Assembly (NCBI GenBank): GCA_043816955.1
Contig: JBDRHL010000173.1
Location: 1 to 21,670 of the forward strand
DNA from: JBDRHL01 sp043816955
GTDB lineage: Bacteria; Planctomycetota; Phycisphaerae; Sedimentisphaerales; CAYZTY01
Reading direction: 5' to 3'
DNA length: 21,670 nucleotides
Of this stretch, positions 1 to 7,037 are shown piece after piece. The position numbers were made by a program, and so were the translations under genes. The notes beneath the pieces are model-generated. The model saw nothing but the letters and a program-made list of their open reading frames with translations. It ran no database searches and was not told the origin of the DNA. Position 1 is the stretch's first letter, and the number at the start of each line of letters is the position of its first letter.

Positions 1-2
1 AC

Positions 3-134
3 CTCAGCCAGCCGTTACCGGATAAACCTGACTTTCTTTTATACCGTTTGTTAGCAGGCCTGACTGAAGCAATAAATACCTGTTTCTGGCTTCACAAGGA
101 TTTACTGCGGAAAAGCTTGCAAGAAAACCCCTAA
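3..134 (+). CDS. C-terminal end of an unidentified protein (partial)
   Basis: An open frame enters from the left edge and runs for 43 codons to a TAA stop at 132-134; its start lies outside the window. The residues read as ordinary coding sequence, with charged and hydrophobic residues alternating in a helix-like pattern (LLYRLLAGLTEAI, then a Lys/Arg-rich end). The frame stops just before a strong promoter for rplM, which fits the end of a separate upstream gene. The other two forward frames stop early. I do not recognise the family from this tail. Confidence 0.5.
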   Translation, partial: LSQPLPDKPDFLLYRLLAGLTEAINTCFWLHKDLLRKSLQENP

Positions 135-151
135 GTATGAGAAAAAATGGG

Positions 152-179
152 TTGACATTCTTGCCGAGACAATTATAAT
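152..179 (+). promoter_or_regulatory. Sigma70-type promoter of rplM-rpsI
   Basis: TTGACA at 152-157 and TATAAT at 174-179 are separated by 16 bases. Both hexamers match the housekeeping consensus exactly. The site lies 35 bases before the rplM start and just after the stop of the preceding partial gene. A perfect-consensus promoter suits a highly expressed ribosomal protein operon. Confidence 0.85.
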
Positions 180-214
180 TCTAGGTTTGCTGACTCACAA
201 GGGAGTTTTCTGGT

Positions 215-643
215 ATGAAAAGTTTTATGGCCAAAAATGAGCTGGTTGACCATAAATGGGTCGTTGTGGACGCTCAGGGAGCGATTCTGGGCCGTCTGGC
301 TGCGAAGGTAGCACCGATCCTGATGGGCAAAACCAAGCCTACTTATACACCGCATGTTGACGTCGGTGATTATGTAATTGTTGTTAATGCTGATAAGATA
401 AGGCTTACCGGCAGCAAGGATCAGATTAAGCACTACCACAGCTATACGAGCTATCCCGGGGGGCTCAAGTCTGTCAGCTTTGCCGATATGATGGCAAGAA
501 AACCTGAGAAGGTAATTGAACTGGCCGTGAAGCGAATGCTGCCCAAAAATAAGCTTGGGCGGAAAATGCTTAAAAAACTGAAAGTTTATCGAGGCCCCGA
601 CCACATGAACAGCGCGCAGAGGCCCGAAAAAATCGAGATGTAA
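215..643 (+). CDS. rplM: 50S ribosomal protein L13
   Basis: Ribosomal protein L13 is an early-assembling protein of the large subunit that binds 23S rRNA. The 142-residue length is the normal bacterial size. Family features visible are the N-terminal HKWVVVDAQG segment, the LGRLAAKVA helix, the HVDVGDYVIVVNADKI strand and the C-terminal VKRMLPKNKLGRKM segment followed by KLKVYRGPDHMN. The ATG at 215 has a GGGAG ribosome-binding site at 201-205. A second ATG at 230 is possible, but the first is better spaced. rpsI follows after 34 bases, the usual bacterial order, and both are read from the promoter at 152-179. Confidence 0.97.
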   Translation: MKSFMAKNELVDHKWVVVDAQGAILGRLAAKVAPILMGKTKPTYTPHVDVGDYVIVVNADKIRLTGSKDQIKHYHSYTSYPGGLKSVSFADMMARKPEKVIELAVKRMLPKNKLGRKMLKKLKVYRGPDHMNSAQRPEKIEM

Positions 644-677
644 GTTATTCAAAAATCAAAACTGATTTTGAGAGAAA

Positions 678-1190
678 ATGTTAATGGCAGAAGAACAAGC
701 ACAAAGTCCTTTGATTGACCCGGCGGTTGTACCGAACACCGGCAATGCGCCGGTTGGTACGCCGAAGACAAAAACCGCAGCAGAGGGCAAAGACAGCCTT
801 CGCTACGGGTATTACTGGGGGACAGGCAGGCGCAAAAGCTCTGTTGCTCGCGTTCGGCTGCGTCCCGGCAAGGGGGAGCTTGTAATCAACAAAAGTAAGT
901 TGAATAAGTATTTCTCGCGGACACAGGATCGAGATACTGTCGTAGCTCCTCTAAAAGCCGTCAACGGAGAAAATCGCTTTGATATTTTTGTTAATGTCAA
1001 AGGCGGCGGCACGACAGGACAAAGCGGCGCAATCCGGCTTGGCATAGCCAGGGCACTGAAAACTTTCGATGCAAGTTTGCTTTCTGCTCTTCGTGAGGGG
1101 GGCCACCTGACACGCGATCCAAGAATGGTCGAAAGGAAGAAACCCGGCCAGGCAGGGGCACGCAAGAGGTTCCAGTTCTCGAAACGTTAG
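678..1190 (+). CDS. rpsI: 30S ribosomal protein S9 with N-terminal extension
   Basis: Ribosomal protein S9 sits in the head of the small subunit, and its C-terminal basic tail reaches toward the P-site tRNA. The canonical core begins around residue 45 with the YYWGTGRRKSSVARVRL pattern. It continues through GGGTTGQSGAIRLGIARAL and ends with KKPGQAGARKRFQFSKR, the expected tail. The first 43 or so residues are an extra Ala/Pro/Thr-rich stretch not found in standard S9 proteins of about 130 residues. The start is ATG 678 or ATG 684, two codons apart; a GAGAG element at 670-674 lies just upstream. The gene is closed by the hairpin at 1221-1254. Confidence 0.95.
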   Translation: MLMAEEQAQSPLIDPAVVPNTGNAPVGTPKTKTAAEGKDSLRYGYYWGTGRRKSSVARVRLRPGKGELVINKSKLNKYFSRTQDRDTVVAPLKAVNGENRFDIFVNVKGGGTTGQSGAIRLGIARALKTFDASLLSALREGGHLTRDPRMVERKKPGQAGARKRFQFSKR

Positions 1191-1191
1191 T

Positions 1192-1220
1192 TTGCAAATT
1201 CTGGAATTCGTATTTACAAT
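1192..1220 (+). promoter_or_regulatory. Candidate promoter for the argC operon
   Basis: TTGCAA at 1192-1197 and TACAAT at 1215-1220 are 17 bases apart, matching the sigma70 consensus at 4 and 5 of 6 positions. The site begins right after the rpsI stop and lies directly against the terminator hairpin. A transcript would start near 1227, inside the left arm of that hairpin. It is the only promoter-like pair seen between rpsI and argC. Confidence 0.4.
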
Positions 1221-1254
1221 AGCCGCGGAGAACTAAGACTCTGCGGCTTTTTTT
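1221..1254 (+). terminator. Rho-independent terminator after rpsI
   Basis: A 10-base arm at 1221-1230 pairs with 1239-1248 with one G-T wobble, around an 8-base loop, and is followed by a run of seven T from 1248 to 1254. This is a textbook intrinsic terminator placed 30 bases after the rpsI stop. It separates the ribosomal operon from argC. Confidence 0.85.
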
Positions 1255-1278
1255 GTCTTTTGTTTGAAAGGAACATTC

Positions 1279-2289
1279 ATGGTGCGGGTGGCGATTATCG
1301 GTGCCAGCGGCTATACAGGGGCAGAAGCTATTGAGATAATCCTGCAGCATAACCAGGCAAAATTGACATACCTGACGGCACTGGCGGAGGAATGCGGGCA
1401 CGTTGCCGAGGTTTTCGGCCAGTTCAGGGGCAGGGTCGATATGGAAATTGAGCCGCTGAATCTGGACAGGCTCACCGGGCTTTCTGATATAGTGCTCTGC
1501 TGTCTTCCGCACAAAGTTTCAATGGGATTTGTTCCGAAATTACTAGAAGCGGGCCTGAAGGTTATCGATTTTAGTGCGGATTACCGGCTGAAGGATACAG
1601 CGGTGTATGAACGGTTTTACAAGGTTGAACATACCGACAAGGTCAACCTTGCCGATGCTGTCTATGGTCTGCCCGAACTGTTCAGGGACCAGATAAAACA
1701 TGCCAGGCTCGTGGCAAACCCCGGCTGCTTTCCTACCGGCGCAATTCTGGCTGTTGCGCCATTGCTCAAAAACGGCCTGATTGAATTGACCTCGATAATT
1801 GTAAACGCCGTGACAGGCAGCTCAGGGGCAGGAAAGAACCCTTCCGGGACTTTTCATTTTCCCAATATGAATGAAAACTTTTTTGCGTATAGCATAGACT
1901 CGCACCGCCATATGCCGGAAATCGAACAGATAGCTGAAATGATTGCAGGCAAAAAGGTCAAGGTACTGTTTCAGCCGCATGTGGGTCCATTTGACAGAGG
2001 TATCCTTTCGACAGTTTACTGCGAGCCGAAAAAGCAGATGAACTCCGAACAGCTTTACGAGCTTTATGATGAGTTCTACAGTAATGAGGTTTTTGTGCAG
2101 ATATTACAAAAAGCACCCATGCTCAAGGATATCGTCAGAACAAACTATTGCCACATCTTCCCAACGGTCGCCAGGGGGAAAATTGTATGTTTTTCAGCGA
2201 TTGACAACCTGGTAAAGGGAGCTTCAGGCCAGGCGATCCAGAACATGAATATAGTATCAGGCTTTGAAGAAGCAACGGGGTTGCTGTAA
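1279..2289 (+). CDS. argC: N-acetyl-gamma-glutamyl-phosphate reductase
   Basis: ArgC reduces N-acetylglutamyl 5-phosphate to the semialdehyde with NADPH, the third step of arginine synthesis, in the cytoplasm. The 336-residue protein opens with the Rossmann nucleotide motif IIGASGYTG. The catalytic cysteine, Cys150, lies in the family motif ANPGCFPTG. Other family segments visible are DFSADYRL, YGLPEL, VTGSSGAGK and the HRHMPEI motif near the middle. The ATG at 1279 is chosen over an upstream TTG at 1264 because AAAGG lies 6-10 bases before it and the Rossmann motif begins at once. It heads a compact operon with the hydrolase and argJ, with short gaps of 12 bases. Confidence 0.96.
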   Translation: MVRVAIIGASGYTGAEAIEIILQHNQAKLTYLTALAEECGHVAEVFGQFRGRVDMEIEPLNLDRLTGLSDIVLCCLPHKVSMGFVPKLLEAGLKVIDFSADYRLKDTAVYERFYKVEHTDKVNLADAVYGLPELFRDQIKHARLVANPGCFPTGAILAVAPLLKNGLIELTSIIVNAVTGSSGAGKNPSGTFHFPNMNENFFAYSIDSHRHMPEIEQIAEMIAGKKVKVLFQPHVGPFDRGILSTVYCEPKKQMNSEQLYELYDEFYSNEVFVQILQKAPMLKDIVRTNYCHIFPTVARGKIVCFSAIDNLVKGASGQAIQNMNIVSGFEEATGLL

Positions 2290-2301
2290 AAGGACAGTCT
2301 A

Positions 2302-3153
2302 ATGGCAAAAGGCAAACTGCGAATAGCAACCTGTCAGTTTGCGGTAAGCAATTCGATCGATCGCAACGCAGGCTGGATAACCCGGCTCATGCAGCAGGCA
2401 CAGCAAGGGCGAGCGGAGATTGTGCATTTCAGCGAATGTGCGCTGAGCGGCTACGCGGGCGTGGACTTTGCCTCTTTCCAGGGTTATGACTGGCCCTTGC
2501 TGCAAAAACGCACCAAAGAAATACTTGCGCTAGCGAAAAAACTCGGTCTGTGGGTCATACTCGGCAGCTCTTATCGACTTACAGAGCCCAACAGACCCCA
2601 CAACAGCCTTTACGTGATAGACTGCAAAGGCAGAATCGTCAATCGCTATGACAAGAGATTCGGCACGCCGGCAGATCTGGAGCATTATACACCCGGCGAT
2701 CGTTTCGTCACGTTCAGAATAAACGGTGTCAGGTGTGGCGTCCTGATTTGTTTTGATCTGCGGTTTCCGGAGCTTTACCGTGAATTGAAAAAGCTCAGGA
2801 TCGACTGCATCTTTCAGTCATTCTACAACGCAAGGCAGAAGCATCACAGCATTCATACCGAGATAATGAGGCAGACCATGCAGACCCGCGCTGCGACGAA
2901 CGGCTTTTGGGTAAGTATGAACAACAGCAGTGCATATTACTCGGCATACCCCAGCACCTTTATCCAGCCGGATGGACATATCTCGAATCACCTGCGATTC
3001 CACCGCCCCGGCATAATGTTCAACACGGTTGATTTGAACCGGGAATTTTACGACCCCTCGGCGCCGTTCAGGAACCCGGCTATGAGTGGAATTCTAACCA
3101 ATCGATGCGGGAAAGTTGATGATCCTCGCTCGACGAGAAGAAACATAATCTGA
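2302..3153 (+). CDS. Carbon-nitrogen hydrolase (nitrilase superfamily amidase)
   Basis: This is a 283-residue nitrilase-fold amidohydrolase. The catalytic triad is visible as Glu45 (FSECALSG), Lys118 (RYDKRF) and Cys150 (LICFDLRFPE), in the order and spacing of the family. Such enzymes hydrolyse the C-N bond of amides or carbamoyl compounds through a thioester on the cysteine. The substrate cannot be read from the motifs. It resembles the aliphatic/omega-amidase and N-carbamoyl branches more than true nitrilases. It lies between argC and argJ, 12 bases from each, so it is very probably co-transcribed with arginine synthesis and may act on a nitrogen compound linked to that pathway; that last step is inference. 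Confidence 0.9.
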   Translation: MAKGKLRIATCQFAVSNSIDRNAGWITRLMQQAQQGRAEIVHFSECALSGYAGVDFASFQGYDWPLLQKRTKEILALAKKLGLWVILGSSYRLTEPNRPHNSLYVIDCKGRIVNRYDKRFGTPADLEHYTPGDRFVTFRINGVRCGVLICFDLRFPELYRELKKLRIDCIFQSFYNARQKHHSIHTEIMRQTMQTRAATNGFWVSMNNSSAYYSAYPSTFIQPDGHISNHLRFHRPGIMFNTVDLNREFYDPSAPFRNPAMSGILTNRCGKVDDPRSTRRNII

Positions 3154-3165
3154 CAGGATAGTTTT

Positions 3166-4368
3166 ATGAAGAACAAAAGTATTACTGCACCGAAGGGGTT
3201 TCTCGCGGGGTCTGTGCATTGCGGCATAAAAAAATCCGGCAAAAAGGACCTTGCTGTGCTTGTCTGTCCGACGGGGGCTAAGGCAGCAGCGGTTTTTACT
3301 ACGAACAGGATCGTCTCAGCAGCAGTGGAAGTATGCAGAGAACATATAAAAACAAAACAAATCGACGCGATAATTGTTAACTCCGGCAATGCCAATACCT
3401 GTACAGGCACTGCAGGTATTAAGAACGCCCTGGCCATGTGCCGGGCACTGGCTAGGGAAATCGAAACAGATGCGAAAAAAATTCTCCCTGCCTCAACAGG
3501 TATTATTGGCCATCAGCTTCCAATCGCTCGAATCAAGGTTGGTATTTCAAAGGCTGTGGATAAGCTCAGTTCCTCGGGGCAGGCCGGCCTGGGCTTTGCC
3601 GAGGCGATACTTACCACCGATACCCATACCAAACAGGCGTTGAGAAAAATCAACATATCGGGCAGAGAGGTGACTATCGCAGGTATAGTAAAAGGCGCGG
3701 GTATGATCGGGCCGAATATGGCAACTGCGCTTTGCTTTATTACCACTGATATCGCCATAAGCAAGACTCTGCTTAGGTCAACCCTGGCTGATGCCATCGG
3801 CAAATCACTCAACAAACTTACCGTTGACTGCCACCAGAGCACGAACGATGCGGCTATTATTCTGGCATCAGGCCTTGCAGGCAACCGTTCCATAACAAGC
3901 CGCTGCCCACGATATAAAAAGTTCAGCAGCACTTTGAGTGATCTTTGTTCGGACCTTGTGAAACAAATGGCCCTGGACGCCGAAGGAGCTGCACGGATGT
4001 TCACCGTTGTAGTAAAAGGAGCGGCAAGTAAAGCCGATGCCGCCAAAGCCGCTCGCGCGGTAGCCGATTATCCACTTGTTAAATGCGCCGTTCATGGAGC
4101 CGACCCCAACTGGGGCAGAATTATAGTAGCGGTTGGATCCTGCGGAGTAAAACTGAACCCGAACAAACTCACATGCAAAATCGAAAATATAACTGTTTTC
4201 AGGAACGGCCGGCCCGTAAAATTCGACCGGAAAAAAGCAAGTAAGGCAATTTCACAGACTGCACATACGATAACGATTGATCTTGGCGCGGGAAAGCACA
4301 GCGATTTTTGCTATGGTTGTGATCTAAGCCGTGAATATGTAACGATTAACGCAGACTACCACACGTAA
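3166..4368 (+). CDS. argJ: Bifunctional glutamate N-acetyltransferase / ornithine acetyltransferase
   Basis: ArgJ moves the acetyl group from N-acetylornithine to glutamate, recycling it, and in many bacteria also makes N-acetylglutamate from acetyl-CoA. The 400-residue protein is synthesised as one chain that cuts itself before a threonine. That site is Thr187 here, in the motif KGAGMIGPNMATALCFITTD, which would give alpha and beta subunits. Other family segments visible are NSGNANTCTG, LPASTGIIG, TVDCHQSTND and the C-terminal GADPNWGRII and DLSREYVTINADY. ATG 3166 follows an AGGATAG element. It is the last gene of the arginine operon. The motif has Ala-Leu-Cys where Met-Leu-Ala is common, a mild variation. 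Confidence 0.96.
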   Translation: MKNKSITAPKGFLAGSVHCGIKKSGKKDLAVLVCPTGAKAAAVFTTNRIVSAAVEVCREHIKTKQIDAIIVNSGNANTCTGTAGIKNALAMCRALAREIETDAKKILPASTGIIGHQLPIARIKVGISKAVDKLSSSGQAGLGFAEAILTTDTHTKQALRKINISGREVTIAGIVKGAGMIGPNMATALCFITTDIAISKTLLRSTLADAIGKSLNKLTVDCHQSTNDAAIILASGLAGNRSITSRCPRYKKFSSTLSDLCSDLVKQMALDAEGAARMFTVVVKGAASKADAAKAARAVADYPLVKCAVHGADPNWGRIIVAVGSCGVKLNPNKLTCKIENITVFRNGRPVKFDRKKASKAISQTAHTITIDLGAGKHSDFCYGCDLSREYVTINADYHT

Positions 4369-4438
4369 GGGGCGCTGCCGGCAAACAAAGCTCTTGAAAA
4401 ATCATTACTATCGGCTAAACTTAGCTTCCCCCAGGTCA

Positions 4439-4466
4439 TGGAAAGCTTGAAAAGTAGTAGTATTAT
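4439..4466 (+). promoter_or_regulatory. Weak candidate promoter for hppA
   Basis: TATTAT at 4461-4466 is preceded at 16 bases by TGGAAA at 4439-4444 (5 and 4 of 6 consensus matches). An alternative pair, TTGAAA at 4394-4399 with TAAACT at 4416-4421, is weaker. The 121-base gap after argJ shows no clear terminator hairpin, so read-through from the arginine operon is also possible. Confidence 0.3.
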
Positions 4467-4489
4467 TCTTAATTTTGAAAGGGAAAGGA

Positions 4490-6880
4490 GTGAAACTACA
4501 CAGGGATTGTGCAATCATAATATTGCTGATCGCTTTGCTGTCGACGACGGCAAAAGCCTCGCAGAGTCTTGGTGAATCGACCACTAGTATTCCGCCGACC
4601 TGGTGGATAGCTCCGATTGCAGCGCTGCTAGGACTTTTCTTCGCATTGTTTTTCTACGAAAAGATGATGAAGGCTCCGGCGGGCAACGAAACCATGATAA
4701 GCATCGCAAACCACGTTCGTGAGGGGGCTTATGCTTATCTATTCAGACAATATCGGGTGGTTGCGATTGTCTTCGCTCTTCTCAGCATAATATTCGCGGT
4801 GTTGGCGTACTTCGGTATTCAGAACCCCTTTGTGCCTGTAGCGTTTCTTACAGGGGGTTTTTTCAGCGGCCTGTGCGGCTTCTTAGGCATGAAGACCGCG
4901 ACAAATGCTTCTTCGCGGACAGCTCAAGGAGCTGCAAAAAACCTCAACAGCGGCTTACAGGTAGCTTTTCGCTCAGGCGCGGTTATGGGCCTGGTGGTTG
5001 TCGGGTTCGGTCTGCTGGATATTTCACTGTGGTACCTGATCCTCGACAAGCTAATCTACACTGCTGAGCATATGAAAAACGGGATGACCTTTTTGGGGCT
5101 TACACTGGTCAGACCCGGCATGCATGCCGATCACAAGCTGGTGGAGATTACTACCACGATGATTACCTTTGGCATGGGCGCTTCTACCCAGGCACTGTTT
5201 GCTCGTGTTGGCGGCGGCATCTATACCAAGGCTGCCGATGTCGGGGCAGACCTTGTCGGCAAGGTCGAAACGGGCATTCCGGAAGACGATCCGCGTAACC
5301 CGGCGACAATTGCTGACAACGTCGGGGACAACGTCGGAGATGTTGCTGGTATGGGTGCTGATCTTTATGAGAGTTATTGCGGCTCAATTCTTGCTACTGC
5401 TGCGTTGGGTGCTGCGCTACCGCCGGCAGGCGGTTCGATTGATCCTTTCAAGGCGGTACTTGCGCCAATGGTAGTAGCGGGTATTGGTATTCTTCTTTCC
5501 ATCGTGGGCATATTTATGGTTCGCTGCAAAGAGGATGCTTCTCAGAAGAATCTTCTTAATGCACTGCTTCTGGGAACACTGGGAAGTTCGGTTCTGATCC
5601 TGCTTGCTCTTGTCGGCATGGTGAAGCTTGGATGGCTGACATGGGGTGTGTTCTGGTCGGTCGTTTCGGGCCTGACTGCAGGTGTAATAATTGGCCAGTT
5701 GACAGAATATTATACCTCTGACGAATATGGACCGACAAAAGGGATTGCCGAACAGGCAAAGATGGGAGCTGCCACAACGATTATTGACGGTTTTGCAACC
5801 GGCATGTATTCGGCGGGACTGCCGGTTGTCATAATTACCATAGGCATATTGTGCGCGTATGGTCTCGCCGGAGGTTTTACAAATATGGCGATGGGACTTT
5901 ACGGGATCGGTTTCGCTGCTGTGGGTATGCTTTCTACTCTGGGAATCACCCTGGCGACCGATGCCTACGGACCGATAGCTGACAATGCAGGCGGCAATGC
6001 GGAAATGAGCGGCCTGGGTAGGGAAGTTCGGCAAAGAACAGATGCTCTGGATGCGCTGGGTAATACAACTGCAGCTACCGGAAAAGGTTTTGCCATCGGC
6101 TCGGCAGCACTTACGGCAATGGCGCTTCTGGCAGCGTACATCGAAGAGATTCGGGTATGGATCGGCAAGCTGGCCGGCGAGGGAGTCTATCAGGTTGATA
6201 ATATGAGATTCTCAGCGAATGGGCAGATCAGTGATACAATCAACGCTAAAACCGCAACCATTATGGATTTTGTTCAGGCTTACGATCTGGACATCATGAA
6301 TCCCAGGCTTATCTGCGGACTTTTCCTTGGTGCAATGATGGCCTTTGTTTTTTGCGCTATGACGATGAAGGCCGTCGGAAGAGCAGCTGGTGCAATGGTC
6401 AACGAAGTCCGCAGACAGTTCAAGGAAATACCGGGGATTATGGAGGGCACGGGCAGGCCCGATTATGCCCGGTGCGTATCGATCTCAACTGTAGGTGCTC
6501 AGAAAGAAATGATCCTTCCTTCACTGCTGGCGATAATTGCGCCCGTCCTGACGGGCCTTATTCTCGGCGTAGCGGGAGTTTTGGGGCTTCTGGCCGGCGG
6601 GCTGACATGTGGTTTTGTGCTGGCTATCACGCTGAATAACGCCGGCGGCGCATGGGATAACGCCAAAAAATATATCGAAAAAGGCGCACATGGCGGAAAA
6701 GGTTCGGATGCTCATAAGGCAAGCGTAGTCGGTGACACGGTCGGGGACCCGTTCAAGGATACATCCGGCCCGAGCCTGAACATACTGATCAAGTTGATGA
6801 CAATGGTCAGCATTGTTTTTGCAGGTGTAATCGTCAAATTCGCGCCTGCCATTCGCGATCTGATCGGTTTGGGAAAATAA
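4490..6880 (+). CDS. hppA: Membrane-bound ion-pumping pyrophosphatase, K+-dependent class
   Basis: The enzyme hydrolyses pyrophosphate and uses the energy to pump Na+ or H+ across the membrane. The protein, 796 residues from GTG 4490, has about 16 hydrophobic segments and a signal-like first helix. The pyrophosphate-binding stretch GGGIYTKAADVGADLVGKVE with EDDPRNPATIADNVGDNVGD is complete, as are DNAGGNAEMSGLG and VGDTVGDPFKDTSGPS. In the GNTTAATGKG motif, Ala528 and Gly531 are the residues of K+-dependent enzymes. Glu294 in GMGADLYESY sits where Na+-pumping members carry it. A TTG at 4475 is the alternative start; GTG 4490 has GAAAGGG before it. The gene stands between the arginine operon and the glycan cluster. 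Confidence 0.95.
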   Translation: MKLHRDCAIIILLIALLSTTAKASQSLGESTTSIPPTWWIAPIAALLGLFFALFFYEKMMKAPAGNETMISIANHVREGAYAYLFRQYRVVAIVFALLSIIFAVLAYFGIQNPFVPVAFLTGGFFSGLCGFLGMKTATNASSRTAQGAAKNLNSGLQVAFRSGAVMGLVVVGFGLLDISLWYLILDKLIYTAEHMKNGMTFLGLTLVRPGMHADHKLVEITTTMITFGMGASTQALFARVGGGIYTKAADVGADLVGKVETGIPEDDPRNPATIADNVGDNVGDVAGMGADLYESYCGSILATAALGAALPPAGGSIDPFKAVLAPMVVAGIGILLSIVGIFMVRCKEDASQKNLLNALLLGTLGSSVLILLALVGMVKLGWLTWGVFWSVVSGLTAGVIIGQLTEYYTSDEYGPTKGIAEQAKMGAATTIIDGFATGMYSAGLPVVIITIGILCAYGLAGGFTNMAMGLYGIGFAAVGMLSTLGITLATDAYGPIADNAGGNAEMSGLGREVRQRTDALDALGNTTAATGKGFAIGSAALTAMALLAAYIEEIRVWIGKLAGEGVYQVDNMRFSANGQISDTINAKTATIMDFVQAYDLDIMNPRLICGLFLGAMMAFVFCAMTMKAVGRAAGAMVNEVRRQFKEIPGIMEGTGRPDYARCVSISTVGAQKEMILPSLLAIIAPVLTGLILGVAGVLGLLAGGLTCGFVLAITLNNAGGAWDNAKKYIEKGAHGGKGSDAHKASVVGDTVGDPFKDTSGPSLNILIKLMTMVSIVFAGVIVKFAPAIRDLIGLGK

Positions 6881-6925
6881 GCTGAAAGCCTCTGGCGGGG
6901 TCTAGGGGTTTGTAACAGATGACGC

Positions 6926-6954
6926 TTTACAGCAGCCTGATTTGCTGCTATTAT
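6926..6954 (+). promoter_or_regulatory. Promoter of the glycan cluster with a dyad in the spacer
   Basis: TTTACA at 6926-6931 and TATTAT at 6949-6954 are 17 bases apart, each matching the sigma70 consensus at 5 of 6 positions. The spacer carries a perfect 6-base inverted repeat, AGCAGC at 6931-6936 and GCTGCT at 6944-6949, around a 7-base centre. Its arms touch both hexamers, as a repressor operator would. The same repeat could be a short terminator for hppA, but no T-run follows. Confidence 0.5.
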
Positions 6955-6982
6955 CTGTCTGTTCGTGAAATCCGGATGTTCT

Positions 6983-7024
6983 AAACAACCCCGAGAGGGA
7001 CCACGGGAAAGGATTTTGTTGTTT
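6983..7024 (+). repeat. Inverted repeat in the leader of the GT2 gene
   Basis: AAACAAC at 6983-6989 and GTTGTTT at 7018-7024 are perfect complements around a 28-base interior that contains further CCC/GGG pairing. The right arm ends one base before the AGGGAG ribosome-binding site at 7026-7031. The structure would form in the untranslated leader of the transcript from 6926-6954 and could affect translation of the first glycan gene. Confidence 0.35.
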
Positions 7025-7037
7025 CAGGGAGCTTGCT

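Noticed and set aside
5417..6034. A 205-codon open frame on the minus strand inside hppA
   Set aside because: It lies wholly antisense to a highly conserved gene, has a His/Arg/Gln-rich composition typical of shadow frames, and matches no family.
6931..6960. Terminator for hppA made by the AGCAGC/GCTGCT repeat
   Set aside because: The stem is only six bases and is followed by mixed sequence, not a T-run; it fits better as part of the promoter at 6926-6954, although a weak terminator role is not excluded.
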